A stretch of DNA of 64,000 nt from Alphaproteobacteria bacterium (GCA_018826515.1 JAHKAM010000060.1:1-64000), one strand, 5' to 3'; shown: positions 47,490 to 57,302, numbered from the stretch's first letter. The notes: generated by a model not told the origin, from the sequence alone. Made by a program: numbers and translations.

Positions 47490-47954
47490 ATGGCCGACCA
47501 GACCCTGACCTTTTCCCTCGACACCGGCGACGGCGCCGACCGCGATGTGGTCATCAAGCTTCGCCCCGACCTGGCTCCCGGCCACGTCGCCCGGATCACC
47601 GAGCTGGCGAATGAAGGCTTCTATGACGGCGTGGTCTTCCACCGCGTCATCGCCGGCTTCATGGCCCAGGGCGGCGATCCGACCGGCACCGGCACCTCGG
47701 GCTCGAAGAAGCCGAACCTGAAGGCCGAGTTCTCCAAGGAACGTCACGCCCGCGGCGTCTGCTCCATGGCCCGCACCTCGGATCCCAACAGCGCCAACAG
47801 CCAGTTCTTCATCTGCCTGGACGACGCCTCCTTCCTCGACGGCCAGTACACCGTCTGGGGCGAGGTCATCGAAGGCATGGACCACGTCGACGCCCTGCCC
47901 AAGGGCGAGCCGCCCCGCAACCCGGGCAAGATCGTCAAGGCCACGGTGGCCTGA
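47490..47954 (+). CDS. Cyclophilin-type peptidyl-prolyl cis-trans isomerase
   Basis: 154 aa, a cytoplasmic-type cyclophilin without signal peptide. The catalytic core has FYDGVVFHRVIAGFMAQGGD, then SMARTSDPNSANSQFFICLD, and GQYTVWGEVIEGMDHV. It accelerates proline isomerisation in protein folding. ATG at 47490 has AGGAG 7 nt upstream; an earlier in-frame start lacks one. It is 4 nt upstream of the HD-domain gene, so probably co-transcribed. Confidence 0.95.
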   Translation: MADQTLTFSLDTGDGADRDVVIKLRPDLAPGHVARITELANEGFYDGVVFHRVIAGFMAQGGDPTGTGTSGSKKPNLKAEFSKERHARGVCSMARTSDPNSANSQFFICLDDASFLDGQYTVWGEVIEGMDHVDALPKGEPPRNPGKIVKATVA

Positions 47955-47958
47955 GGCC

Positions 47959-48534
47959 ATGATCTCCGGTGCGGTTCGCGATGAGCTGATCGCGCGCTAC
48001 AGCGAGCCGCACCGGCGCTATCACACCGTGACCCACATCGAGGACTGCCTGGCGCAGGTCGCCGCCTCGACGGACATGGACGAGAACCAGCGGACGTTGA
48101 TGGACGTCGCGATCTGGTTTCACGACGCGATCTATGATGCGACCCGAACCGACAACGAAGCCGAAAGCGCGAAGCTGGCGGCGGACCGGCTCGCCGCCGA
48201 GGGTGCCTCACAGGCCTTCATCGACGAGGTCGTCCGCCTGATTCTGCTGACCGCCGGCCATTCGGTGCAGGCCGACGACGTCCTCGGCGCGCGGCTGGTT
48301 TCGATCGATCTTTCGATCCTGGGCGCGGAGCCGGACCGATATGACGCCTACGCCGCCGCGATCCGCGAGGAATACGCCCATGTGCCCGAGCCCCTCTACC
48401 GGGCGGGACGTGCTGCGATCCTCGGTCGCTTTCTGGAAAGCGAGGCGCTGTTCGCCGATCCGATCTGGGCGGAACGATTCGAAGCGCAGGCCCGGGCGAA
48501 TCTCACCCGCGAAATCGCCGACCTGACCGCCTGA
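47959..48534 (+). CDS. HD-superfamily predicted metal-dependent phosphohydrolase
   Basis: 191 aa helical protein. PHRRYHTVTHIEDCLAQV and DVAIWFHDAIYD supply the His and His-Asp metal ligands of an HD domain; LILLTAGHS and VSIDLSILG continue it. Related proteins are annotated as predicted metal-dependent HD superfamily phosphohydrolases of unknown substrate. It starts 4 nt after the cyclophilin gene stop and converges with rnd. Confidence 0.86.
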   Translation: MISGAVRDELIARYSEPHRRYHTVTHIEDCLAQVAASTDMDENQRTLMDVAIWFHDAIYDATRTDNEAESAKLAADRLAAEGASQAFIDEVVRLILLTAGHSVQADDVLGARLVSIDLSILGAEPDRYDAYAAAIREEYAHVPEPLYRAGRAAILGRFLESEALFADPIWAERFEAQARANLTREIADLTA

Positions 48535-49683
48535 CTACTCGATCTCCACCACCTCGACCCGGGCGCCGTTCAGCACCAGGGCGATCTCGCCGCGCTTGAG
48601 CTTCAGCGCGTCATCGCCGAACAGCTGACGACGCCAACCCTTGAGCGCATCAACGTCGGCCTCGTCGTCCAGCGCGATCTTCTCGAGATCGGCGACATTG
48701 GCCAGCAGCTTGGTCGCCACCCCGGCGTTGTCGCTCTTGGCCTTCAGCAGCACCTTTAACAACTCAACCACCGACGGCGGCGCCGGCTGGTTGTGCGCCG
48801 GTCGGTCCAGCTTGGGCGCATGGGCCTCGGGATCGGCCAGCACGCGCTTCAGTTCGGCCGACAACTCCAGACCGAGGCGCGACGCCCCGAATCCCTTGGG
48901 CACCGAGCGCAGCCGGTTGAAGGCGTCCGGGTCGGTCGGCCCCTGGGCCGCGATCTCGTCGATGGCCTCGTCCTTGAGAATCCGGCCGCGCGGCTGGTCG
49001 CGATCCTGCGCCGCCCGCTCCCGCCACACGGCGGTGGCGACGAAGGCGGCGAGGTATTTGGCCGACCATTTCTTGGGCTTCAGCCGCTTCCAGGCCTTTT
49101 CCGGATCGGTGTCGTAGAGGTCCGGATTGGTCAGATCCTCCATCTCGGCCATCACCCAGTCGAGCCGTCCGTCCTTCTGCAGCCGGTCGCGCAGCTTGGG
49201 ATACAGGGCGGCGAGATGGGTCACATCCCCCAGCGCATAGACCAGCTGGGCGTCCGACAGCGGCCGGCGGGCCCAGTCGGTGAAACGGCTGCCCTTGTCG
49301 ACTTCCTGGCGCAGCATCTGGCGGACCAGCGCCTCATAGGAGACCTGGTCGCCGAAGCCCGCGGCCATGGCGGCGACCTGGGTGTCGAACATCGGCTTGG
49401 GCATGGCGCCCAGTTTGACGAAAATCTCGGTGTCCTGACGGGCGGCATGGAAGACCTTGAGAATCTTCGGATCGCGCAGCAGGTCGAGGAACGGCTCCAG
49501 ATCCAGGCCCTCGGCCATCGGGTCGATGATGGCCGCGTCCGTGGCCGACGCCGCCTGGATCAGGCACAGGCGCGGCCAGTAGGTCGTCTCCCGCATGAAC
49601 TCGGTGTCGACCGTGATGAAGGGCTGGTTGGCGAGGCGGCCGCAGAATTCGCGCAGGACCTCGGTGGTGGTGATGGGCGTCAT
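48535..49683 (-). CDS. rnd: Ribonuclease D
   Basis: 382 aa 3'-5' exonuclease for tRNA and other small RNA maturation. The DEDDy domain has FITVDTEFMRETTYW (Asp/Glu of Exo I), KVFHAARQDTEIFVKLG (Exo II) and DAQLVYALGDVTHLAALY (Exo III, Tyr/Asp). The HRDC-like helical domain reads KDEAIDEIAAQGPTDPDAFN onwards. ATG at 49683. It is divergent from purM with an 80-nt gap. Confidence 0.96.
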   Translation of the reverse strand: MTPITTTEVLREFCGRLANQPFITVDTEFMRETTYWPRLCLIQAASATDAAIIDPMAEGLDLEPFLDLLRDPKILKVFHAARQDTEIFVKLGAMPKPMFDTQVAAMAAGFGDQVSYEALVRQMLRQEVDKGSRFTDWARRPLSDAQLVYALGDVTHLAALYPKLRDRLQKDGRLDWVMAEMEDLTNPDLYDTDPEKAWKRLKPKKWSAKYLAAFVATAVWRERAAQDRDQPRGRILKDEAIDEIAAQGPTDPDAFNRLRSVPKGFGASRLGLELSAELKRVLADPEAHAPKLDRPAHNQPAPPSVVELLKVLLKAKSDNAGVATKLLANVADLEKIALDDEADVDALKGWRRQLFGDDALKLKRGEIALVLNGARVEVVEIE

Positions 49684-49763
49684 TCGGATGCTATAGCCCC
49701 GCGCGACGTGGTTGTGGCAAGACCCGCCGCAGAAATCCGCCCACTGATTCAGGCCCGTGACCG

Positions 49764-50801
49764 ATGAGCGACACCCCCGACAGCGAGCGCAACGGCCTCA
49801 CCTATGCCGATGCGGGCGTGGATATCGACGCCGGCGAGATGCTGGTGGACGCCATCAAGCCGCTGGCGAAGTCGACTCGCCGGCCCGGCGCCGAGGCGTC
49901 GCTGGGGGGATTCGGCGCCCTGTTCGACCTCAAGGCGGCCGGTTTCGAGGACCCGCTGATCGTCGCCACCACCGACGGCGTCGGCACCAAGCTCAAGATC
50001 GCCATCGAGACCGGACGCCATGACGGCGTCGGCGTCGACCTGGTCGCCATGTGCGTCAACGATCTGCTGGCCCAGGGCGCCGAGCCGCTGCTGTTCCTCG
50101 ACTATTACGCCACCGGCAAGCTCGAGATCGACGCCGCCAAGCGCGTCGTCGCCGGAATCGCCGAGGGCTGCCGTCAGGCGGGCTGCGCCCTGGTGGGCGG
50201 CGAAACCGCCGAAATGCCCGGCATGTACCAGGGCGGCGACTACGACCTGGCCGGTTTCTCGCTGGGCGCCGTCGAGCGCGGCCACGCCCTGCCGTACCTC
50301 GACCGCCAGCAGGCCGGCGACCTCATCATCGGCCTCGCCTCCTCCGGCCCCCACTCCAACGGCTACTCCCTGATCCGCAAGGTGGTCGAGAAGTCCGGTC
50401 TGGCCTGGGCCGACGACGCCCCCTTCGCCCGTGACCGCACCCTGGCCCAGGCCCTGATGGAGCCGACCCGCATCTATGTGAAGCCGGTCCTGCCGCTGAT
50501 GAAGGCCGGTCTGATCAAGGGCGCCGCCCACATCACCGGCGGCGGGCTGGTCGAAAATCCGCCGCGCTGCATCGCCGACGGCCTTCAGGCCCGCTTCGAC
50601 TGGGACGCCTGGCCCATGCCGCACGTGTTCCAGTGGCTGGGCGAGACCGGCGGCATTTCGGACCACGAACTGCGCCGTACCTTCAACTGCGGCGTCGGCT
50701 TCATGCTGATCGTGTCGCCCGAGAACGCCGAACCGGTTCTGGCCGACCTGCTGACCGCCGGCGAGGTCGCCTTCGTCTGCGGCCAGCTGGAAGCGGCCTA
50801 G
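49764..50801 (+). CDS. purM: Phosphoribosylformylglycinamidine cyclo-ligase (AIR synthetase)
   Basis: 345 aa, standard length. [20 protein letters not shown] is the N-terminal nucleotide loop; [34 protein letters not shown] and [11 protein letters not shown] are hallmark motifs, and [14 protein letters not shown] and [13 protein letters not shown] follow. It catalyses step 5 of purine synthesis. ATG at 49764. The TAG stop shares a CTAG with the stop of the convergent hypothetical gene. purN normally follows directly; here two genes intervene. Confidence 0.98.
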   Translation: MSDTPDSERNGLTYADAGVDIDAGEMLVDAIKPLAKSTRRPGAEASLGGFGALFDLKAAGFEDPLIVATTDGVGTKLKIAIETGRHDGVGVDLVAMCVNDLLAQGAEPLLFLDYYATGKLEIDAAKRVVAGIAEGCRQAGCALVGGETAEMPGMYQGGDYDLAGFSLGAVERGHALPYLDRQQAGDLIIGLASSGPHSNGYSLIRKVVEKSGLAWADDAPFARDRTLAQALMEPTRIYVKPVLPLMKAGLIKGAAHITGGGLVENPPRCIADGLQARFDWDAWPMPHVFQWLGETGGISDHELRRTFNCGVGFMLIVSPENAEPVLADLLTAGEVAFVCGQLEAA

Positions 50802-51262
50802 AGGCCGGCGTCCAGGCTGCTGTAGGTCACACGAACCACGACCGCCGCGCCGGGGTTCTGGCGCAAGGACACGGTAACCCCGTCCTTCGTCCAGATCGGG
50901 CGGTCGGCCGGCGCGTCCGCCTCGGCCGCGAACCCCTGCTGACGCAGGACCGGCGTGACCGCGCCGCGCACCCGACCCAGTTCGCCGCGGCGGGACTGGA
51001 TGACACAGACCCGGTTGAGGGTCTCGTCCGCGACCGAGCCGGTCGTCGTCAGCCGCAGCAGATAGGCCTGGTCTTCGGTCGCATACATCCGCCCCTCGCC
51101 GGACGGCGGCGCCGCCACGAAGCCGAGGAACTCCAGCGCGGCCGTGTCGTCGCTTTCGCCGGTCACATACGGCAGGCAGACATCGGTCAGGATGCTGCGG
51201 GTCGCGTCCCGGGCCTGGACGGGGCTGGCGAGCAGGACGGCGGCGAGGGCGACGGCGAGCAT
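50798..51262 (-). CDS. Hypothetical exported protein
   Basis: 154 aa. The N terminus [16 protein letters not shown] is a cleavable signal peptide, so it is periplasmic. The mature part has paired cysteines ([11 protein letters not shown] and [12 protein letters not shown]), likely a disulphide, and [19 protein letters not shown]. No family recognised. ATG at 51262 has GGAG 7 nt upstream. It is antisense to its neighbours, between purM and the M28 peptidase. Confidence 0.75.
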   Translation of the reverse strand: MLAVALAAVLLASPVQARDATRSILTDVCLPYVTGESDDTAALEFLGFVAAPPSGEGRMYATEDQAYLLRLTTTGSVADETLNRVCVIQSRRGELGRVRGAVTPVLRQQGFAAEADAPADRPIWTKDGVTVSLRQNPGAAVVVRVTYSSLDAGL

Positions 51263-51397
51263 GGGGAAACTCCGGAGCGACGGCCGCACTGTTTCCGAGG
51301 CGGTCCTGAAGCGCAAGCGGCGTCCGCCGCTCCGGCCGTTGACCCGTCGCGACCCGCCCGGCAAGGTCCGCGCCCTGTGCATTTTGTGAGGTCGCCG

Positions 51398-52774
51398 ATG
51401 CGTGCGCTGTCCATTGCCCTGACCGGGGCGCTTCTGGCCTCGGCCCCCGCCGCGGCCCAGACCGTTCAGGAACAGGCCCTGCTGCACCGGCTCGCCGGCG
51501 AGATCCGGCCGGAGCGGATGCGGGCCGACATCGAGGCCATGGTCGGCTTCGGCACACGCCACACCATGTCGGAGACCGCCTCCGACACGCGCGGCATCGG
51601 CGCGGCCCGGCGTTGGGCGCAAGGCCGGTTCGAGGCCATCAGCCGTGACTGCGGCGGCTGCCTGACCGTCGCGACCCCGTCCGACACCGTCACCAGCCCG
51701 CGCATCCCGACGCCGACCGAGGTGGTCGATATCGTCGCCATCCAGCGCGGCACAGGCGACCCGAACCGCGTCATCATCATCTCGGGCCACATCGATTCCC
51801 GCGTCTCCGACGTGATGAATTTCACCGACGACGCCCCCGGCGCCAATGACGACGCCTCGGGCGTGGCGGCGGTGCTGGAAGCCGCGCGGGTGCTGTCGGG
51901 TCACTCGTTCGACGCCACGCTCGTCTACGCCGCCCTGTCCGGCGAGGAACAAGGGCTGTTCGGCGGCAAGATCCTGGCCGACTACGCCCGCGCCCGGGGC
52001 TGGCGGGTCGAGGCCAATCTGAACAATGACATCGTCGGCAATTCGGAAGGCCAGTCGGGGGTGCGCGACACCACCCGGGTCCGTGTCTTCTCGGAAGGCA
52101 CCAAGACCGTCGAGACCGAGGCCCAGGAAGAACGCCGTCGCTATAACGGCGGCGAGGTCGACTCCTCCTCGCGCAATCTCGCGCGGTTCATCGACGGGAT
52201 CGCCGACCGCTACCTCGCCAATTTCGACGTCGATCTGATCTATCGGACCGACCGCTACGGCCGCGGCGGGGACCAGGTCGAGATGCTGCGCGCCGGCTTC
52301 CCCGCCGTTCGCATCTCCGAGGGGGCCGAAAACTACGACCGCCAGCATCAGGACCTGCGCGTCGAGGACGGGGTCCACTATGGCGACACCATCGACGGAG
52401 TCGATTTCGACTATCTGGGTCAGGTCGCGCGGCTGAACATCGTGGCCATGGCGGCGCTGGCCAACGCCCCCGCCAGCCCGCTGGGCGTGACGATCGAGGG
52501 CGCGGTCAAGCCGGACACCACGGTCAAATGGCAGGCCGTGCCCGGCGCGGCCGGCTATCGCGTCTGGTGGCGATCAACCACCGCCCCGCAATGGACCCAC
52601 AGCCGCTGGGCCGGGTCGGCGACCGAGCTCACCCTGCCGGGCATCGTCATTGACGACTGGTTCTTCGGCGTCTCGGCCGTGTCCGATGACGGATATGAAA
52701 GCCCGGTCGTGTTCCCCGGCCCGGCTGGCTCGTTCGTCTCTGTGGGCGATCCGGCGCCCCGCGCGGCCCGCTGA
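51398..52774 (+). CDS. M28 family zinc aminopeptidase with C-terminal fibronectin-like domain
   Basis: 458 aa exported metallopeptidase. Signal peptide LSIALTGALLASAPAAAQ. Metal ligands are suggested by IIISGHIDSRVSDVMNFTDD, GANDDASGVAAVLEAARVL, AALSGEEQGLFGG and EANLNNDIVGNSEG; the later His may be in NYDRQHQDL. A C-terminal beta domain (VKWQAVPGAAGYRVWWR) looks FnIII-like. ATG at 51398 has GAGG 6 nt upstream. Its TGA overlaps the purN ATG by one base, so it is co-transcribed with purN. Confidence 0.88.
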   Translation: MRALSIALTGALLASAPAAAQTVQEQALLHRLAGEIRPERMRADIEAMVGFGTRHTMSETASDTRGIGAARRWAQGRFEAISRDCGGCLTVATPSDTVTSPRIPTPTEVVDIVAIQRGTGDPNRVIIISGHIDSRVSDVMNFTDDAPGANDDASGVAAVLEAARVLSGHSFDATLVYAALSGEEQGLFGGKILADYARARGWRVEANLNNDIVGNSEGQSGVRDTTRVRVFSEGTKTVETEAQEERRRYNGGEVDSSSRNLARFIDGIADRYLANFDVDLIYRTDRYGRGGDQVEMLRAGFPAVRISEGAENYDRQHQDLRVEDGVHYGDTIDGVDFDYLGQVARLNIVAMAALANAPASPLGVTIEGAVKPDTTVKWQAVPGAAGYRVWWRSTTAPQWTHSRWAGSATELTLPGIVIDDWFFGVSAVSDDGYESPVVFPGPAGSFVSVGDPAPRAAR

Positions 52775-53367
52775 TGCCGCAATCCCGCACCGGCCGCGTG
52801 CGCGTGGCCGTCCTGATCTCGGGCGCCGGCTCAAACATGGCGGCGCTGATCGATGCCGCCGGTCAGACGGAGGCGTCGTTCGAGGTGGGTCTGGTCCTGT
52901 CCAACCGGCCGGACGCCGGCGGTCTGGCGGTCGCCGAGGCCAAGGGCGTCGCCACGGCCGTTGTCGATCACCGTCCGTTCGGCAAGGACCGGGCCGCGCA
53001 CGAACAGGCGGTCCAGTCCGTGCTGGAGGCCCACGGCATCGAGGTCGTGGCTCTCGCCGGCTATATGCGGCTGCTGACGCCCTTGCTCGTCGGCCGCTGG
53101 GCCGGGCGGATGCTGAACATCCACCCCAGCCTGCTTCCGAAATACCCCGGCCTCGACACCCACGCCCGCGCCCTCGCCGCCGGCGACGCCGAGGCCGGCT
53201 GTACGGTGCATCTGGTCACGGAAGGCGTCGACGACGGTCCCGTGCTGGGTCAGTCGGCCGTGCCGATCCAGCCCGACGACACCCCCGGCTCGCTGGCGCA
53301 GCGCGTCCTGGCGGCCGAGCACGCCCTCTATCCGCGCGTGCTGGCGGACTTCTGCCAACGCCCCTGA
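52774..53367 (+). CDS. purN: Phosphoribosylglycinamide formyltransferase
   Basis: 197 aa. RVAVLISGAGSNMAALIDA starts the domain; the catalytic triad Asn-His-Asp is in NIHPSLLPKYPGLDTHARAL and VTEGVDDGPVLGQ. It transfers a formyl group from 10-formyl-THF to GAR in purine synthesis. ATG at 52774 overlaps the M28 stop by one base. Confidence 0.97.
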   Translation: MPQSRTGRVRVAVLISGAGSNMAALIDAAGQTEASFEVGLVLSNRPDAGGLAVAEAKGVATAVVDHRPFGKDRAAHEQAVQSVLEAHGIEVVALAGYMRLLTPLLVGRWAGRMLNIHPSLLPKYPGLDTHARALAAGDAEAGCTVHLVTEGVDDGPVLGQSAVPIQPDDTPGSLAQRVLAAEHALYPRVLADFCQRP

Positions 53368-53369
53368 CC

Positions 53370-54020
53370 TCAGGCCCGGTCGGCCCGGACCTCGGCCCGC
53401 CGGACCGCCAGCGTCAGCGCCGCCACGACCGCGAAGGCCGGCCACAGCGCCAGCACGTCAAACCTCAGGAAGCTGACCGCCCCGATCGCCCCGCCGACCG
53501 CCAGTCCGGTCCACAGCATCAGGAACGGGACCCAGTCCCACCGTGCCCCGCCGTGCAGGGCGGTGGCGATCCGCTGGCCCATCCGCACCAGGGTTCCGGT
53601 CATATAGGTCAGGCCGACCCCGACATCGCCCTGCCGCTGGAACACCGCATTCTCGACCCCCACGGCCATGACCACGGCCACCATGCCGGCCTCACGCCAG
53701 CCGGCGGTGCAAAGGCCCGCGCCGGTCAGCAGCAGGACCGCCTCGGCCGCCAGAACCGCGGATCGCCGTTCCTCGCCGAAGCGCCGCGCCACGGTCGCGC
53801 CCATCACCACCCCGACCACGAACAGGACGATCAGGCCCAGGGCGATCGCCGCCTGGTCCCATTCGCCCAGCGACAGGCCGACGCCCAGCCGGGTGGAGTT
53901 GCCGCTCATGAAGGAGACGAAAAACCCGCCCAGGGTCATGAACCCGACGGCGTCGACATAGCCGGCCAGGGCCGACAGGGTCGCGGCCAGCATCACGCCC
54001 TTGCGGCTATAGTCCTTCAC
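53370..54020 (-). CDS. YoaK/DUF1275 family membrane protein
   Basis: 216 aa with about six membrane helices. The family motif LSALAGYVDAVGFMTLGGFF, followed by VSFMSGNSTRLGVGLS, is clear. The C terminus reads LALWPAFAVVAALTLAVRRA. Function unknown. The start is GTG at 54020. It lies between purN (2 nt apart, convergent) and ndk on the same strand, separated from ndk by a terminator-like hairpin. Confidence 0.9.
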   Translation of the reverse strand: MKDYSRKGVMLAATLSALAGYVDAVGFMTLGGFFVSFMSGNSTRLGVGLSLGEWDQAAIALGLIVLFVVGVVMGATVARRFGEERRSAVLAAEAVLLLTGAGLCTAGWREAGMVAVVMAVGVENAVFQRQGDVGVGLTYMTGTLVRMGQRIATALHGGARWDWVPFLMLWTGLAVGGAIGAVSFLRFDVLALWPAFAVVAALTLAVRRAEVRADRA

Positions 54021-54052
54021 GGCGATTCCCCGACGAAGCCCCAGCCTGACAC

Positions 54053-54083
54053 GAAAACGGCCGGATCGTCACCGATCCGGCCG
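54053..54083 (-). terminator. Intrinsic terminator downstream of ndk
   Basis: On the minus strand an 11-bp perfect stem CGGCCGGATCG/CGATCCGGCCG with a 4-nt loop is followed by TTTTCGTG. It lies 28 nt past the ndk stop, between ndk and the YoaK-like gene. Confidence 0.85.
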
Positions 54084-54110
54084 CAGTCAGACGAATTGGC
54101 TTGGGGCCGA

Positions 54111-54530
54111 TCAGCCGACGATCTGGTCGTCCGTGAAGAACTGGGCGATCTCGATGCCGGCGTTCTCGATCGAGTCCGAACCGTGGACCGAGTTCTCGCC
54201 GATCGACAGGGCGAACTGCTTGCGGATGGTGCCGTCAGCGGCGTCCTTGGGGTTGGTGGCGCCCATGACTTCGCGATAGGCGGCGACGGCGTTCGGGCCT
54301 TCCAGCACCTGGACGACGACCGGCTCGGCGGTCATCTGGCCGACCAGTTCGCCGTAGAACGGGCGTTCGGCGTGGACTTCGTAGAATTTCTTCGCCTGGG
54401 CGTCGGTCAGCTTGACGCGGCGCTGGGCGACGATGCGCAGGCCGGCGCCCTCGATCACGGCGTTGATCGCGCCGGTCAGGTTGCGGCGCGTGGCGTCGGG
54501 CTTGATGATCGAGAAGGTGCGTTCGGTCAT
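54111..54530 (-). CDS. ndk: Nucleoside diphosphate kinase
   Basis: 139 aa, standard size. It starts [20 protein letters not shown], carries [18 protein letters not shown], and the phospho-histidine is in [20 protein letters not shown]. It equilibrates NTP pools, consistent with the purine genes nearby. ATG at 54530; an upstream in-frame extension carries no homology. It ends in a terminator. Confidence 0.98.
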   Translation of the reverse strand: MTERTFSIIKPDATRRNLTGAINAVIEGAGLRIVAQRRVKLTDAQAKKFYEVHAERPFYGELVGQMTAEPVVVQVLEGPNAVAAYREVMGATNPKDAADGTIRKQFALSIGENSVHGSDSIENAGIEIAQFFTDDQIVG

Positions 54531-54712
54531 GGGAGTGACTTCTTGTTGGGAGATTGAAGGTCGCGGGCTTATAGACGCGCCCTCCGCCCTTTCCAAGGCG
54601 TCCCTGATGCGCGCGGCGCGGCCGCTCGCGGCTTGGGGGACGATCCCTATCTGACCTGTCGCTCACCGCCCGTCGGCGAGCCGCCCTCGCCTATCGGACC
54701 CTCGTCTTCGCC

Positions 54713-56599
54713 ATGCTCCAGATCACCGACCTGACCTTCAACGCCTGGGGCCGCAAATTCCTCGAGGACGCCTCCGTCTCCCTGCCGCCCGGATCCAAGG
54801 TCGGGCTGGTGGGCCGCAACGGCATCGGCAAATCGACCCTGTTCAAACTGATCCTCGGCGAACTGGCCGCCGGCGGCGACGAGATCAGCCTGCCGAAGAC
54901 GGCCCGCATCGGCTCGGTCGACCAGGAACACCCGGCCACGCCCGTCAGCGTGCTGGAGACCATCCTCGAAGCCGACGAGGAGCGCCACACCCTGCTGGGC
55001 CGGCTGGAAACCGCCGAACCCGAGGAGATGGGCGAGATCTGGACCCGGCTGATCGAGATCGACGCCGACGCCGCCCCCGCCCGCGCCGCGGAAATCCTCG
55101 TCGGCCTCGGTTTCGACCAGGAGAACCAGCAGCGGCCGATGTCCGAGTTCTCGGGCGGCTGGCGCATGCGCGTCGCCCTCGCCGCGGCCCTGTTCGCCGA
55201 GCCGGACATGCTGCTGCTCGACGAACCGACCAACTACCTCGACCTCGAAGGCGCCCTGTGGCTGGAGGCCCGCCTCAAGAAATACCCGCACACGGCCCTG
55301 ATCATCTCCCACGACCGCGAGATGCTGAACGAGGTCTGCACCCACATCCTGCACCTCGCGAACCGGACGCTGGAGCTCTACACCGGCAACTACGACCAGT
55401 TCGAAAGGGCCCGCGCCGAAAAGGCCCGGCTGCAGATGTCGGCCAAGGCCAAGCAGGACGCCGAGCGCGCCCACCTCCAGGCCTTCGTCGACCGCTTCAA
55501 GGCCAAGGCCTCCAAGGCCGCCCAGGCCCAGTCGCGCATGAAGCGGCTGGCCAAGATGCAGCCGGTGGCCACGACCATCGAGGAACGCGTCGCCCCCTTC
55601 ATCCTGCCGTCGCCGCCACGCCCCCTCGCCCCGCCGCTGATCCGGCTGGAGCGCGCCAATGTCGGCTATGAGCCCGGCAAGCCGATCCTGCGCAATCTCA
55701 ACCTGCGCATGGATCTGGACGACCGCATCGGCCTGCTGGGCGTCAACGGCGCCGGCAAGTCGACCTTCGCCAAGATGATCGCCGGCGCCCTGAACGTCTC
55801 CGAGGGCGAACTGCACCGCGACCGCAAGATGCGCGTCGGCTGGTTCCACCAGCACCAGATCGAGGCCATGGACCCGACCGACACGCCGCTGGAGATCATC
55901 CGCCGCGCCATGCCCGACGCCCCCGAGAGCGCCCGCCGCTCCAAACTGGCGCAGTGGGGCCTCGGCTACGAGAAGCAGGAGACCACCGTCGCCTCCCTGT
56001 CCGGCGGCGAGCGGGCCCGCCTGCTGCTCAACCAGGTGGCCATGGACGCGCCGCACATCCTGATCCTCGACGAACCGACCAACCACCTCGACATCGACAG
56101 CCGCCGCGCCCTGCTCGACGCCCTCAACGACTACTCCGGCGCCGTCATCCTGATCACCCACGACCGCTCGCTGATGGAGATGGTCGCCGACCGCCTGTGG
56201 CTGGCCGCCGACGGCACCGTGAAGCCGTGGGACGGTGACATGGACGACTACGCCAAATTCGTCCTCGACCGCGCCAAACAGGCCGCCGTCAAGCCGACCC
56301 AGATCAAGGACGAGACGGTCGCCGCCGCGCCCGCTTCGAACAACAAGGGCAAGAAGAACGACAAGAAGTCCGGCCCGTCTCCCTCGACCCTGCGTCACGC
56401 GGTGAAGAAGGCCGAGGAACGGATGGCCCAGCTGACCGCCGAAATCGCCCGCATCGACGACGACATGGCCAACGCCTCGGTCAGCAACCCCAAGGCCCTC
56501 GAAGGCCTGACGCGGGCGCGGGCGAAGACCCAGTCCGACCTCGACGCCGCCGAGGCGGCCTGGGTGGCGGCGGAAGAGGCGCTCGCGGAGGTGAGCTGA
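54713..56599 (+). CDS. ABC-F family ATPase (YheS-like)
   Basis: 628 aa cytoplasmic protein with two ABC domains in one chain and no membrane segment. First: Walker A GLVGRNGIGKSTLFK, signature EFSGGWRMRVALA, Walker B MLLLDEPTNYLDL. Second: GLLGVNGAGKSTFAK, SLSGGERARLLL, ILILDEPTNHLDI. The linker FKAKASKAAQAQSRMKRLAK is the P-site interaction motif region of ABC-F translation factors. The C terminus is a charged coiled coil. It resembles YheS/Uup; ribosome role inferred. ATG at 54713. Confidence 0.92.
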   Translation: MLQITDLTFNAWGRKFLEDASVSLPPGSKVGLVGRNGIGKSTLFKLILGELAAGGDEISLPKTARIGSVDQEHPATPVSVLETILEADEERHTLLGRLETAEPEEMGEIWTRLIEIDADAAPARAAEILVGLGFDQENQQRPMSEFSGGWRMRVALAAALFAEPDMLLLDEPTNYLDLEGALWLEARLKKYPHTALIISHDREMLNEVCTHILHLANRTLELYTGNYDQFERARAEKARLQMSAKAKQDAERAHLQAFVDRFKAKASKAAQAQSRMKRLAKMQPVATTIEERVAPFILPSPPRPLAPPLIRLERANVGYEPGKPILRNLNLRMDLDDRIGLLGVNGAGKSTFAKMIAGALNVSEGELHRDRKMRVGWFHQHQIEAMDPTDTPLEIIRRAMPDAPESARRSKLAQWGLGYEKQETTVASLSGGERARLLLNQVAMDAPHILILDEPTNHLDIDSRRALLDALNDYSGAVILITHDRSLMEMVADRLWLAADGTVKPWDGDMDDYAKFVLDRAKQAAVKPTQIKDETVAAAPASNNKGKKNDKKSGPSPSTLRHAVKKAEERMAQLTAEIARIDDDMANASVSNPKALEGLTRARAKTQSDLDAAEAAWVAAEEALAEVS

Positions 56600-56828
56600 G
56601 CCAATGGGTCAGCGCAGGGCCCATGTTCGCCAGCGGACGTGAATCTTGCCCACAAATATTGGATCAAGCGCTGATTTCGGTGATCACTGACTCCGAATAA
56701 TACAGCCTCTACCCGGGGATTCTCGGGCGCTCGCCCGATTTGACGCCGGAGCGGACCAGGAAGAACCGGCTCGCGGCAATATGGTACACACGCAAGCGGG
56801 CCGGGCTCGCGCTTCACGGGGGCCTGTT

Positions 56829-57302
56829 GTGCACGACCGGATTCGTCAGGGGACACGGGCGCAGCATGAGCGCGTCGACGCCGCCTACGCCGGATACGAC
56901 CTGTCGACCCGCCCGGACTACATCCAATTTCTCCAGGCCCACCGCAAGGCGCTCTGGCGGCTGGAGCCGTCCTGGCGGCCGGTCGATCGCGCCGAGTTCA
57001 CGGACCTTGCGGCCAACCTTGACGCCGACCTCGACGAGCTTTCCGCCCGTCCCGCCAGACCCGAAGCCGTGGCTTGCCTCGACGGCCTCGCCGTGGCCTA
57101 TGTGATGCGGGGCTCAAGACTGGGGGGCGCGATCCTCAGGCGGCGCATCGGCCGGGGTCTGCCGGGCCGGTACATGCACCTTCCGATGACGCTTTCTTGG
57201 CCCGAGTTCACACGGCAACTCGATCAGGTCTCCCTTGACGACGCGATCATCGCCGATGCCCGCGCGGCGTTCGCCGCTTTCCTGCCGACGGATGACCGCT
57301 GA
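56829..57302 (+). CDS. bphO: Biliverdin-producing heme oxygenase
   Basis: 157 aa. HDRIRQGTRAQHERVDAAYA contains the proximal heme histidine region typical of bacterial heme oxygenases, and YVMRGSRLGGAILRRRIG matches the distal GSxxGG region. It opens heme to biliverdin, the chromophore of the phytochrome encoded next. I prefer GTG at 56829 because GGGGG lies 6 nt upstream and homology begins there; ATG at 56781 is an alternative. TGA overlaps the phytochrome ATG. The 229 bp before it hold an A/T-rich segment (AATAATAC near 56695) but no confident promoter. Confidence 0.87.
   Translation: MHDRIRQGTRAQHERVDAAYAGYDLSTRPDYIQFLQAHRKALWRLEPSWRPVDRAEFTDLAANLDADLDELSARPARPEAVACLDGLAVAYVMRGSRLGGAILRRRIGRGLPGRYMHLPMTLSWPEFTRQLDQVSLDDAIIADARAAFAAFLPTDDR

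Noticed and set aside
54531-54596. Longer ndk start
   Set aside because: The extra residues carry no homology; the classic N terminus begins at ATG 54530.
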